From positions 39,978,524 through 40,042,523 of the forward strand of contig OZ010580.1 in NCBI GenBank assembly GCA_963932145.1: a DNA stretch of 64,000 nucleotides, read 5' to 3'. Of the stretch, positions 44,815 to 56,264 are shown piece after piece. The notes beneath the pieces were generated by a model. It ran no database searches. It was not told where the DNA came from and saw only the letters and a program-made list of their open reading frames with translations. The DNA is from Acanthosepion lycidas (taxonomy: Eukaryota > Mollusca > Cephalopoda > Sepiida > Sepiidae). Both the position numbers and the translations under genes were made by a program. The stretch's first letter is position 1. Every line of letters begins with the position of its first letter.

Positions 44815-45990
44815 CAGAAAGATAATGTTGCCAGCTATACGTTTTTGAAACAATAATGTTGCCAGCTATACGTTTTTGAAACAATAATGTTGCCAGCTAT
44901 ACGTTTTTGAAAAAATAATGTTGCCAGCTATACGTTTTTGAAACAATAATGTTGCCAGCTATGCGTTTTTGAAACAATAATGTTGCCAGCTATGCGTTTT
45001 TGAAACAATAATGTTGACAGCTATACGTTTTTGAATGTCCTGGGTATGACGATAAACTACATCCGCGTCCTGGGTATGGCGATAAACTACATCCAACAGC
45101 AAGGCCTCAGATAATGTTTTCGGAAAAGTAATGTTGCCAGCTATACGTTTTTGAAACAATAATGTTGCCAGCTATACGTTTTTGAAAAAATAATGTTGCC
45201 AGCTATACGTTTTTGAAACAATAATGTTGCCAGCTATGCGTTTTTTGAAACAATAATGTTGCCAGCTATGCGTTTTTGAAACAATAATGTTGACAGCTAT
45301 ACGTTTTTGAATGTCCTGGGTATGACGATAAACTACATCCGCGTCCTGGGTATGGCGATAAACTACATCCAACAGCAAGGCCTCAGATAATGTTTTCGGA
45401 AAAGTAATGATGCCAGCTATATGTTTTTGAAACAATAATGTTGCCAGCTATACGTTTTTGAAACAATAATGTTGCCAGCTATACTTTTTTGAAACAATAA
45501 TGTTGCCAGCTATACGTTTTTTTGTAAAAAATAATGTCAGCTATACGTTTTTTGTTAAAAATAATGTTGCCAGCTATACGTTTTTGAAACAATGTTGTCA
45601 GCTATGCGTTTTTGAAACAATAACGTTGCCAGCTATGCGTTTTTGAAACAATAATGTTGCCAGCTGTACGTTTTTGAAACCATAATGTTGCCAGCTATAC
45701 GTTTTTTGGAAAAAAAAATTATTCCAGCTGTACGTTTTTGAAACAATAATGTTGCCAGCTACCCGTTTTTGAAACCATAATGTTGCCAGCTATGCATTTT
45801 TGAAACCATAATGTTGCCTGCTATGCATTTTTGAAACCATAATGTTGCCAGCTATGTATTTTTGAAACCATAATGTTGCCAGCTATGTATTTTTGAAACC
45901 ATAATGTTGCCAGCTATACGTTTTTTGTAAAAAATAATGTTGCCACCTGTACGTTTTTGAAACAATAATGTTGCCAGCTATACGTTTTTT
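44815..45990 (+). repeat. 31 bp minisatellite with ~275 bp higher-order unit
   Basis: The unit contains GTTGCCAGCTATACG plus 'tttttgaaacaataat'; about 35 copies. A leader 'tgtcctgggtatgacgataa'...'ttttcggaaaagtaatg' recurs at about 45037 and 45312 (275 bp apart) and, diverged, at about 44735. Later copies carry more changes, suggesting growth from the left part. Confidence 0.92.
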
Positions 45991-46083
45991 ATTCCATACA
46001 AAATAGGCATTCAAAATTCATATAAACTGGATTTGGCATTAAATCACCCACAGTGGTTGATATGCCATAAAACCCAAACAAAC

Positions 46084-46415
46084 AAACGTAAAATTCAATA
46101 GTTTCTTAAGATGGAAATGAGACCATTATACGTCAAATCGTATCTCACGTAAAATTCAATAGTTCCTTAAGATCGAATTGACACCATAATACATCAAATC
46201 GAATCTCACGTAAAATTCAATAGTTCCTTAAGATCGAATTGACACCATTATACATCAAATCGAATCTCACGTAAAATTCAATCGTTCCTTAAGATAGAAT
46301 TGACACCATTATACATCAAATCGAATCTCACGTAAAATTCAATAGTTCCTTAAGATCGAATTGACACCATTATACATCAACTGGTATCTCACGTAAAATT
46401 CCTTCAGGTCGAATG
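46084..46415 (+). repeat. 61 bp satellite, array 2 (~5.5 copies)
   Basis: Same unit as 44140-44545. The 31 bp array and ~90 bp of other sequence separate the two halves. Confidence 0.9.
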
Positions 46416-48655
46416 CCATAAGCAATTAAACATTTACTCAACAGATGTATAGAAAGCCTACAAATACTCTTTAATGTTCAGCATAAACATCTCATTGTAT
46501 CATTGACCAAAGTACCATATGACCAACATGGTACCTAATAACATCCTTCCAGACGAAGAAAATGCTGGTATATTAATAGCAACCAGTAAGGAAACGAACT
46601 AATTTGCAGTGGTGTGCAAGATTAATGAGCCCACCATCGATCTATAGCCGGTGCACTAAATGTTTCTTCATTGATGTACATGCCAGTAGGCTTTATTATT
46701 TTTCTTTTTTTGGCATTTTCTTTACTATTAACATATACCCTGATTATGTGTTGGCTTCGTCATGAAATCGATTTCTGCGTAAATAATTGGATAAAGAAAT
46801 TAATTAATCAATAAATAAAAGATAATTAATAAATAAAAAGATATACATTCATAAACCCAAATTATTCATAAGAATTTTTCCTATAGATAATTTGTCTTTA
46901 TGGATAGACTTTAATTTATGACAATGTTGCTAAAATTACAAATAAGCGTGCTTTTATATCTTTGTGCGACATCATATTAAAATATATCTTGTCGACTTCG
47001 TTTCATACACATAATCGCTTCGTCATTTTTATTTGTTGATAAATAAATTAATTTGTTATTGTTACATGGCAAAACTTTTCCTTTATTTCCATTTGTTCCA
47101 TCAAGAGCACAAGTAAATAATGTTTTCAACAGTGTAATTTGAGCTAGAACACCTGACGTTGTTTTAAATGGACATGTCAATTTTACATCAGGAAATAGGA
47201 CCTAATTCGCTTTGGTTATGATTAAGGGGTCAGACCTGATTCGTGCTTATATTACAGACGGAAGAGAAAAGATGGTTGAATGACGGACCTACTTTCTTCT
47301 ATAATCGTCAACCAAAAAACAAGTTTTATCTCAATTCGTCTGACTCGTCTAAACGACAAGAGGGGACTGATCGTGGCTGTTTCTCTACGGACCCTAACTA
47401 GTCGCTTGATATGTGCATTCCATAACCAAAATTACATCATCATGACGTGTACTTTGGTTACGTTACTAGTTTACGTGTATTACTTTCATTTACTTATTTG
47501 TTTCACTGCACGGAAACCATTATTATTTTTGTTTTGTTGAATGTTTAGACATGCCTGAAACAAAAGTGCTTTTTATTTGCTGAAAGTTTTTACAGCTGTT
47601 GAAACTAACCAACTTCAAGGATTTATTTTGGAAAGAATAACTAAAACTAGCTTATAAACTCGTGTATAAGTCGACCTGAATATGAACTGATCCCTTTATT
47701 TTACATCTGAGAAATGCGTAAAAATGCAGACACCGTGTAGAGCCCGGAGCAGTTAATCAATATATTATGTTCAGATGGCACGGTATCGTAAATTCTCACA
47801 AGGACAGAATATTTTAATCAAGTTTTAATATTTTGATTTCTAATGTTTTTTGCGATTTTTTTTTTGTTATTTAAAATATAGTTTTTGCTTCGCAACACAA
47901 TTACACAGTGATCTTTTACCAATGTATCTATTCAATAAGATACCCCTATATTGGGCACCATATATTGTACAACAGAAAAATAAAAGCTTATGCGAAAAAG
48001 TAACTTTAATAAATAAAATTCACAGATTGTGAGTAGTAAAAATAGTTTGTAAAATACTTATAAAATCGAAGTAAAACAGTGTTCCGTTTGTAAAGCAATC
48101 TCTTCAGATATTTTGGTGATTTTTTGCTGCTGTTGGTGAAAATCAATAAAATATTAACCTTGATTCTATACCTATCCGCCATTTTATCATCGATTTTTGT
48201 CGCATATTTCTCGACTTATACACAAATATATACCGTACCTAGAATTTAAACCGCAGATTACGTGCCTTTTCTTTTTTTTTTTTTACACAAGTTAGATTCA
48301 CTTGACTCAACCAACTCTGCAAATGTTTATATCTCATCTTCAGTTTATTAACGATAAAAATGTACGTTTCTGCATTGATTCGAATTTGTTATAAAAATTA
48401 AGGCTTTAAAAAAAAGCAACCGAGAAAACTCCTTAAGCAGCACTGACTTCAAGAATAATTTTATTTTATCGCCTTTTTCCAGACTAAGACAAAGTTTAAT
48501 GAATACCAGTGGCGTGTCTACAGATGGCTAACCAATTTGTCTCGCTGTTCAATTCACTGAGTTAGGTTATCTACCTCAGGTCCAAATATTTTTCTTTGTT
48601 TCCATAATAACATTGTCAGATGCTTCATCAACAATGTTTCCGTGCATTATTGCAA
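46416..48655. other. No gene seen
   Basis: 2.2 kb of AT-rich sequence. Frames at 46977-47180 (minus) and 47280-47540 (plus) have no recognisable domain. Degenerate unknown repeats are likely. Confidence 0.4.
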
Positions 48656-48659
48656 GTTT

Positions 48660-49980
48660 TTTTTTTCTGATTTTGCTTGATATTTTATTTCTATAAAGGA
48701 ATTGGAGACCCTTCCAGGATTTATTATAGATAGTCGCAATATTCATACAAGATATACAGATGACACTGCGTTGATGGCAGTCACAGAAGGAAAACTACAG
48801 GACTTGCTATACAAGCTAGCAAAGGAAAGCAAAAATAAAAGACTAAATATTAATTATAAGAAGACAGAGGATATGTCAGTAAAAGAAAAAATCCCAACAT
48901 GCGAAATATGAATTGGAGATGTCAAAATCAAAGAAGTACACAAGTTTAAATATCTGGAATTTGTTTTAACAAATCGAAAATGCGACACCGAAATAGGAAC
49001 GTGTCTTGAACTAGCTTAAGATTTTTCCAAAATCTAAACAAAAAAATTAACGTTATTATTATCATTAACATTATTATTATCATTAGAAACAAAGAAAAGA
49101 GCTCTGAATTGTTATGTAATATGTTATATAGGAATAAAGTGTTGCTACTGACACTTGAGATTGAACATAGATCGCCAGTGAGCAAACACAGGCGATCCCA
49201 TTATTGAATTAAGTAGACCACATAGAGGAAACGCATATATGTAGGAAGTACCTGACGACTAACGATCGCTATTTCTAATCTATCCTCTATATTATACAGG
49301 TTGCCATTTCTACTCTATCACTATTCAGTCCGCTATTCCCTACTCTATTCACTATACTATTTCTCTATTCAGATCACTATACGGATTACTATTCGAGCAA
49401 GTATTATCGAGCAAGTAATATTAGTGCGCGCATTATTCGAAGGTGTCTGGCACTAGCATTGCTCGACGTCGTACTATAGTGGTATCTGCGATTACAAAGT
49501 CTCTACTACATCGAGCATTACAAAAATTGACAACCAGTATTCGTTGGCATCACAGAAGTGTCAACGAGTGTTCGTTAAGTTCACAAAATAATATCAGTCC
49601 TCCTATATGACATTAAATGTTGGACAATTTTCTTACAGAACATGAGGCAACAAAGATGAGGTTCTACAAGATGTTGAGAATATCATAAATGGAGTTGGTA
49701 AATAACGAGGAAGTCTTAAAAAATGTAAAAAAAAAAACGCACTGACTGCTGAAATTTCTGAAACACATAAAGAGAAAAGGAATCTTGGAGAATTTGGCAC
49801 TCATAGGACATATCGAAGTAACCGAGGAATGCAGCGAAAATGGGAATTGATTGCGTAATGTGGTGGGGGTGGTAAACACAAACGTTACTAAAGGCTACCA
49901 AATTATAGGAAGTTGAAGATCGCCCACGTTCTGAAGGGACACGGTACATAGATTGTTGAAAATTGAATAACAGGTTCAGT
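48660..49980 (+). pseudogene. RTE-like LINE RT relic split by an insertion
   Basis: The left part (48690-49121) reads 'NIHTRYTDDTALMA' (the RT catalytic box, YADD altered to YTDD with both Asp kept), 'KRLNINYKKTEDMSV', 'CEI*IGDVKIKEVHKFKYL', 'CDTEIGTCLELA', then 'KKRALNCYVI'. The right part (49589-49980) resumes with the remains of 'SVLLYGSECWTI' ('cctatatgacattaaatgttgg'), then frame-shifted 'GILENLALIGHIE', and ends with 'cccacgttctgaagggacac', the LINE tail. A stop replaces an Arg codon at 48909. An in-frame (TTA)n-like expansion lies at 49052-49085. Confidence 0.8.
49122..49588. mobile_element. Probable solo LTR inside the LINE
   Basis: The LINE frame breaks at 'tgttatgtaata' and resumes at 'taatatcagtcc', leaving TAATA on both sides as a 5 bp target duplication. 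The ~465 bp between begins TGTTATATAGG, is non-coding, and ends near 'gttcacaaaa'. Length and duplication fit a solo LTR. The right end is not a clean CA, so the boundary is uncertain by a few bases. Confidence 0.6.
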
Positions 49981-50229
49981 TGGAAATTTCTCGAATCTTA
50001 CCTGGATCGGCAGACACCTGAAAATGGTTGGAGAGCACAAAGACTGAAAGATGATTATTGTTTTTATTCATCAGTGTCTGTTTGGAAGTGTTTATAAATT
50101 AAACTGATTAATAAAGTTCTCAATTCTGGTGGGGGCCCACTGTATTGATTATACTCTTAAAAAATATCTCCCATCATTCACATTGATTTCCTCTTCTTTT
50201 CTCCCTTGTCTACATCCTTGGAACGGATT

Positions 50230-50340
50230 CCACTCATTCACCGTATCAGGTGACTTCATTACGAGGGAGTACTAAAAAAGTTGGATCTCCTCTTCTCAAC
50301 TATAGGTTGAATAGCAGGAGTGACTACATCCTATAACCGT
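50230..50340 (+). mobile_element. SINE body scrap
   Basis: 'ggatctcctcttctcaacta' and 'taggttgaatagcagga' resemble the shared SINE body. Degenerate. Confidence 0.4.
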
Positions 50341-50490
50341 GGTGACTGTATCCTATAACCGTGGTGACTGCATCCTGTAACTGTGTAGACTGCATCCTAT
50401 AACCGTGGTGACTGCATCCTGTAACTGTGTAGACTGCATCCTATAACCGTGATAACTGTAACCTGTAACCGTGGTGATTGTCTACCGCAG
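50320..50490 (+). repeat. ~22 bp minisatellite (about 7 copies)
   Basis: Unit GACTGCATCCTATAACCGTG with TGG/TGTG variants. It arises within or next to the SINE scrap. Confidence 0.85.
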
Positions 50491-50569
50491 AAAGAAACGG
50501 CAACCTCCCGCGGAAAAATCTGCCTAGTCTGTCATGAATCGAAAGAGATATGATTGCCCAAACCTGTAT

Positions 50570-50960
50570 GTCTCTCTCTCTCTCTTTCGCTCTCTCTCTT
50601 TCTTTTTCTCTCTCTCTCTTTCTCTTTCTCTTTCTCTCTCTTTTGTGCTCTCATTCTTTTTTGCCTTCCTTAATCGTTACTTCTCCCGTAAATGTCTTTT
50701 AATTCATATTTTTAATTTCTTCTTCTTCTTCTTCTTCTTCTTCTTCTTCTTCTTCTTCTTCTTCTTCTTCTCTCGTCTGGATTCTCATTCTCCTTTTGAC
50801 GCGTTTCTCCCTTTCCCTTCTCCAATATATTCCTTCTCCCTTATATTTTTCATTTTTATTTCTAATTTCAATTTCTCATTTCTGCTTCGTCTTTCTTTTT
50901 TCTTCCTTCTCTCTCTCTATTTCTCTCTCTATCTTTCTATCTATCTATCTATCTATCTCT
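50570..50960. repeat. Polypyrimidine tract: (CT)n, (CTT)n, (CTAT)n
   Basis: CT-rich 50570-50645, uninterrupted CTT at 50719-50772, CTAT at 50936-50958. Ser/Phe/Leu frames are artefacts. Confidence 0.95.
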
Positions 50961-51249
50961 CCCTATTCGCTTATCTTTTCCTAACCAATGTTAACATTCC
51001 CTGCTCAAAACCAATCAGAGCGAATATATATAACAGTCAATTCATAATATACAATGGCAAGTCAAGATAAAAGATAAGAGTAACACAGAAGGAGTCACCT
51101 CACTCTTAAGTAGTAGTTAGGAAGTTTATTTCACAGAATAGGTACTTACTACTATCCACATTAGGTGCCACCCTACGCACTTGTTATATTTTCTTAGTTT
51201 AAAATAAACCGCCTAGCTAAAATGTTGTAAGTTTCGTATCACTGCTTAT
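50961..51249. other. No feature recognised
   Basis: AT-rich spacer. Confidence 0.4.
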
Positions 51250-51760
51250 TTTTTTATTCATTTTTTTTTTTAACAATAAGGTTCACCCGGTGCAAAGTCT
51301 GGTTGCCACTCAAATTGTAGTGATCGGGGAAACGTCCTCTTTGGAGTTGGTAACACAAAGCAGCGGTTCGCGTGAAGAAGCTGTTCGAGTGGAACTTATT
51401 TTTCACCGATGGGATAATGAAGGAATATGGATGCTTTGCTACAATATAAGTGTCATGGCGGGTCCTAGCCGTAAAGGATAGACCTAGCGGAACCAAAGAA
51501 TGTAATCCGTCCGAGCACTTTCCGTGAAAGTAGCGATAGAATAGCGAGAGGCTTGCCACACCCCGACTGTGAGAGAGAGGAAAATAATTCGTCACCCACA
51601 AGGACTCTTTTGGGCTCTATCAAGGTTGAAGAGTGTCGTCCGCGCAGCTTCTGCCCAAATATTACAACGGTACTCTATTCTTGGCCTGATCTGGCCCTTG
51701 TACAGGTAAATGATAGCACATGGAATCTGGTACTTACTTGAGCCGACCATTTTACCTGCA
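51250..51760 (-). pseudogene. LINE RT C-terminal relic (jockey/CR1 type)
   Basis: Minus-strand: 'YLYKGQIRPRIEYRCNIW', 'AEAARTTLFNLDRAQK', then in another frame 'RGVASLSLFYRYFHGKCS', 'LHSLVPL', 'KNKFHSNSFFTRTAALC', 'RGRFPDHYNLS'. Good preservation over ~115 codons in one frame, but frameshifted upstream and without a catalytic box. Confidence 0.85.
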
Positions 51761-52519
51761 TCTTTAGTGATTGCACTCAGGTGTGAGTTTAACGCTCAGT
51801 AGTTTCTCAATCGGTGGAATGTAACTACTCTTGTTTTCAAGGCGCTGAATTTAACCAGCTAGTTGGGTAGTTCTTGTCACAGCTCGTTTTCTATCAAACT
51901 AAACTCGGTAAGTATCTAGGTATTTCATTGTTGGTCACAATTTACCGAGTTAGTTTAGTAGACCATTACTGTTATCTCGCGAGTTCGATCCCAAGCTAAG
52001 GGTTAAATAGTCGGGTAAATAGGCCTTTATTTATTTATTTATTAGCGTTTATTAACATATCCACAATCCTGGAGAAAAACAATGTCTTTAATAAACAGTT
52101 GACTAAATGGAATTTTTAATTCGCACGCACAGTGTTAACAATTACTGTGGCGAAGAATGCCTTCACAGAAAGCCTAAGAATAACAACTGACCATTTAAGA
52201 TAACCTCAGCTTTTATTGTGATAAATCCACCTTCAATAAACTATTATGTTCAACCTAATTAAACAGTTAATGGTAGAAAAAGTAATAACAAAAGTTCTAT
52301 TATGGTGATGCGATTGTTCAATCAGGCTTGAAGTGTACTTGTCAAAATATTGTGACGAGATGGTATCACTATTTTAATCAGTTAGGCGTATTCAATTTAG
52401 TCAACTGTTTTATTCAAGTCGTTGTCTAACTTCAGGGGAGGGTGTCCGGTAAACAGCAGTTAAGCTTTTAATTTTTCTTTTTTAATATATTTTATCTATT
52501 TATTTACTTATTTCTTTAA
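51761..52519. other. No gene seen; SINE-like end
   Basis: A tRNA-like box B trace 'gagttcgatcccaa' (about 51980) precedes 'gggttaaatagtcgggtaaa'. The rest is AT-rich. Confidence 0.4.
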
Positions 52520-52639
52520 TACGGATTTTCACCCAGTACAATGTTTAAAAACCATTCAGGGTATAAGGTTTCGGTCAAGCTGGTACTGAACAACGTGGTG
52601 AGTGATGTGAATGGAACAGAATGATGTAGGAAGAGGAGA

Positions 52640-53270
52640 TTATGACGATAAAGAGGAAGGTTGATTCATGACATGTAGTGTTCAGGGAAGCACTCACGCG
52701 GGAGTCTGTTCCATAAAGTAGCTGTTCTTGGGGAAAAACTGTCTGAACGGAACTGGTTTCTTACATTTGGAACACATAGGAAATAATGTTGATTCGACTC
52801 CGTGTGTATGGCTATAAAGAGAGATGGATAAAAATTTTAAAAAAGTTATCTGAACGAATTTGCCTTCTTACATTTGGGACATGTAGGAAATGATGTCGAT
52901 TCGACACTGTGGGTGTAACGAGACCCGTCCTTGTTGTAAATTGACTAGGGTAAAAATTAGAGAAGCTGTCTGAACGAAACTGGTTTCTTACATTTGGAAC
53001 ACGTGGGAAATGATGTTGATTCGACTCTGTGGATGCTGCGAGGCCTTTTGTTGTTGTAAAGTGAGTAGGATAAAAATTAGAAAAGCTGTCTGAACGGAAT
53101 TGCCTTCTTATTAGGTTGGTGCAAAAATAATGTCGTTTTCTCACATAGTAATGTGAAAAAACGACATTATTTTGCACCAACCTAATACATTTGTAAAGGG
53201 AGTAAGATAAAAAAAAATAGAAAGCAGTTACATCACAGACACATTTGACGATGTCCAATCGATTGACTAT
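52640..53270 (-). pseudogene. LINE C-terminal relic with in-frame ~123 bp tandem repeats
   Basis: On the minus strand a block containing 'FRSDSFSNFYP', 'QFTTRTGLV..T..SN.HHF' and 'VPNVR' is present three to four times at ~123 bp spacing (about 52730-53105), keeping frame. It derives from the '(R/K)..FRSDSFFPRTA' region of the jockey/CR1-type LINE plus a foreign spacer. A MITE interrupts the last copy. Confidence 0.65.
53110..53186. mobile_element. Palindromic mariner MITE, copy 5
   Basis: TTAGGTTGGTGCAAAAATAA ends around 'tcgttttctcacatagtaatgt'. Same short subtype as copy 1. Inserted in the LINE tandem block. Confidence 0.9.
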
Positions 53271-53379
53271 TCGATTACTTTTGGGAATTGGTAAGCGTAC
53301 TCGTCCTGGACATCATAATTATCCTGGAGTGAATTATGATCTTAATGAGTTGACCACACAAGCGTAGGATTTTGAGAAA

Positions 53380-54140
53380 ATAAGTTATATTCAAGAAATA
53401 AGCCACTGAATGGTTACTGCATTGGTTTGTCGTGTCTTAGTTATTAAGACACTCTGATACATCCAAACTGAGTACCGAGTTCGATCCAGCTGGAGACGCC
53501 TTGTTAGTATTTTTTGCAAATTACTAATTTAGGCTTAGTAAATAACAAAGTACTCTTCAGCGCGGGCCTAATCTTTAGCTTGCTAATCTGGCAAATGATT
53601 ACCACTGTGTATTGAGCCATTTTGAGATTAAATTCCACGCGCTTAATGAAAACGTACTCCTCTAAATTAAACTACTTATAGGGATTTATTAAGCGTAGCT
53701 TAGATGTGGCACAAGGTCGAAACAATGGAGCACCCAATAAGGATCGAACTCACTACACAGTCGTAAATGATCTAGCCAGACAAGGGTGGTTTTCTAAGCG
53801 TATGTTAAGTGTATCACAAGGCTGAATATATTCAGTCGTAATTGATCATGACAAACCTGCTAACTATTACACTGCGTTGAAGGGCCCAAGTGATACTTAT
53901 ACGTTTAATAAATAAGAAAAGCTTCATGGTGGGAGGGGGAATGTTTTACGCCCTTGTCTGACTGATCCTTGCTACTTAGTAGTGAGTTCGATTCTCACTT
54001 GTTACCCCATACTTGTAGATTTCCGCAAAATATTAATTTAAGATTAGTAAATAACAAAGTAGGCTTCACAGTATGGCGAGGCTTCGCGAATTAGTCTGAT
54101 TGACTATTACTACTTAAGCATCTGTCCTCAGAGTGAGTGC
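53380..54140 (+). mobile_element. tRNA-like SINE units (family C), several degenerate copies
   Basis: Recurring text 'taatttaagcttagtaaata' plus 'acaaagt', 'cttcacagt', 'gattgactattactac', and box-B-like 'gagttcgattctcac' (about 53983) appears at about 53455-53600, 53700-53800, 53870-54070, and again at 55.2-55.4 kb. A unit is roughly 130-170 bp. Confidence 0.55.
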
Positions 54141-55175
54141 TGGACAATCTCCTCAAAGATGAAGAAGAGACTTGAAGTCAGCAGAAAGAAGAAGGTTGCT
54201 GAGTATACCATGGACCGATACTTATACTTAACATCATGTTGTGACCAAGTAAATGGTTAAAGAAATAACAAAACAAGTGTTACAGATATATCATATATTA
54301 AACACTAAATACAACAGAAGAGTATTACACGACTGGTGAGGGTGTGTCGGATGTCCCAGCGTTCAGTCTATTCGACTGTTATATTTAACAGCCCCCCCAC
54401 GAGGGATGTATGTGGCACAAGGCCGACTTTACCGTGGGTTCTCCGAGCCCGTAGGCTCGGCCAAAAATATTCCCTTAGAACCCGTATAAAGGGTTCAGGG
54501 CCTGTCTACCTCCCCGGACGAAACATGCCTTTCGGTAAAGCTTCGTCCGGATTCCTTTCTGCTCAAGGCAGAGAGTTCGACAGTTGAGCAATCCGGTTGA
54601 CTGTTATATTTAACAGTCCCTTCACAAGGAATGTATGTGGCACAAGGCCGAATTTAACGTGGGTTTCTCCGAGCCCGTAGGCTCGGCCAAAAATATTCCC
54701 TTTGAACCCGTATAAACGGGTTCAGGGCCTGTCTACTTCCCCGAACGAAACTTTGCCCTGCGGCAAAGCCTCGTCCGAGTTCCTCTCTGCCGAGGCAGAA
54801 AGTTCGACAGTTGAACAATCTGGTCGACTGTTTCTCCAAGGCCTTCTCTCCTACTAATCTTATAGTAGGCGGAAGAGTTCAACATAGATTCTTTACAGGG
54901 AGGAAACCACAGCACATCAGAAAGAGACAGTTAAGGTTTCTGGGATACATAATGTGAAAAGAGGGCTTGGAAAATCATATATTCACAGGACAGACTGAAG
55001 GCAAGCGAGACAGAGGAAAACAAAGTATTACATATTTAGTGAGCTTGGGTAATGGATGTCGGAACAGGGTTTAGGAAAAATAACAGAAAGACAAAATTTA
55101 TTAAGAACTACAAGGGACAGGAAGTTGTGGAGAGACATGATCGCCAACGTCCTGAACGGACACGGCACATAAAGA
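54141..55175 (+). pseudogene. RTE-like LINE C-terminal relic split by the hairpin-rich repeat
   Basis: The left part (54141-54240) encodes a frame-broken 'MKKRLE' region and a 'MDRY' version of IPWTD. The right part (54895-55175) reads 'IRKRQLRFLGYIM', 'KEGLENHIFTGQTEGKR', 'DRGKQSITYLVSLG', and ends with '..atcgccaacgtcctgaacgg', the LINE tail. The 640 bp between is foreign. Confidence 0.8.
54374..54829 (+). repeat. Hairpin-rich ~225 bp repeat, two tandem units
   Basis: Units 54374-54598 and 54599-54829. Each has four stems: (1) CCGAGCC/GGCTCGG at 54443-54460 and 54669-54686, loop CGTA; (2) GAACCC/GGGTTC at 54478-54496 and GAACCCG/CGGGTTC at 54704-54723; (3) CCGGACGAA/TTCGTCCGG at 54514-54550, in unit 2 with an inner CTTTGCC/GGCAAAG; (4) an 8 bp CTTTCTGC/GCAGAGAG at 54555-54575 and its counterpart near 54784-54801. 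GC-richer than the surroundings, no protein domain. Function unknown. Confidence 0.8.
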
Positions 55176-55420
55176 TAGGGAAATAACAAAGTAAGTTTCA
55201 CAGTGTGGTAAGGGTTAGCGAGCTAACCCGGTTGACTATTACTACGTAAGTAATGAGTTCGATCCAGACTTGCACAGTATAGTAATTTAAGCTTAGTAAA
55301 TAACAAAGTCCACTTCACGGTGGGGATCATATTTAGCATTCTAGTGCAGTGAATGATTACTACAGTGTATCGATTCCTGTTGAGACTAAATTGCACACAA
55401 TTAGCGACCTTTTGCCAATC
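55176..55420 (+). mobile_element. tRNA-like SINE units (family C)
   Basis: 'gggaaataacaaagt', 'ggttgactattactacgtaa', 'gagttcgatccagacttgca', 'taagcttagtaaataacaaa' form a unit and a half, matching 53.4-54.1 kb. Confidence 0.6.
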
Positions 55421-56264
55421 TGAAGCAAACAAAATATTAAATTTGACTTTCAGATTAAACATTTCATTTGGTCCTTTCGTATAAATAGTTTAAAATAATA
55501 AAAAAATCTGATAATATTTTATTTGTCTGCTCTTGAACTTCGTTAATGTCTCCTTTTTTTTTTTTTTTTTTTTATTTACTGCTGAAAGTACTTATCTGGC
55601 GATTTATCGATGTTGTTTACGTTCAGTTTTCGTCATTAGGAAATGTTCACCGTCCCAAACAAAATCCGTGCAGCAAATAAAAATGTCCCGGTAAGTCTGT
55701 GTCAAATCTGTGTCACTGTACGTCCAATTTCGACCGTGTCACACTGGCTTCTCTATCTTAGCGCATCTTCTTTACAACCAACAACATAACATTTCTATTA
55801 TTAAAGCATATCAACTGGAGAAAAAAAAAACAATCATTATTATATGAATACTAGAATGCCGGGCTTTTCCTACATTCTAAATGTTAAAAAATGAATTCAA
55901 CGACATAAATTGCTTTAAAGAGATGCTAACTAAGCTTCGGTTGATCTAGAATTGTTGCTTATTCCATTTTCCCTTTATAAAAACTAAAAAAAAAAAAAAA
56001 AAAACATAATAAAATATAAATATATAGTACATAAAATTTAATTTTATTCTTGCAATTTTTTATTTCCTGGGAAAAATCATTTTTTTAAAAATAAAAAGGA
56101 TTTACTAATTTTACATACTTATGTAAAATTAGTATGTAAAATTAGCAAATGCTTTTCTTTAAAAAAAAAAAAAAAAAAAAAAGAAGTTTTTTATGGGTAT
56201 TCGTTTCAATCAATAATAATTTATTAGAATTTATTAAGAAAATGAGGTTAAAGAAACTATAAGA
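55421..56264. other. No gene seen; long T and A runs
   Basis: T-run at 55553-55573, A-runs at 55989-56005 and 56161-56182. A small dyad ('actaattttacatac'/'gtaaaattagt') lies at 56104-56148. Confidence 0.4.

Noticed and set aside
44815..45990. CRISPR-like array
   Set aside because: Contiguous 31 bp tandem repeat with no unique spacers, in a eukaryotic repeat context.
46416..48655. Small frames at 47.0 and 47.3 kb as genes
   Set aside because: Lengths near random expectation for AT-rich DNA, no motif, no splice-supported extension visible.
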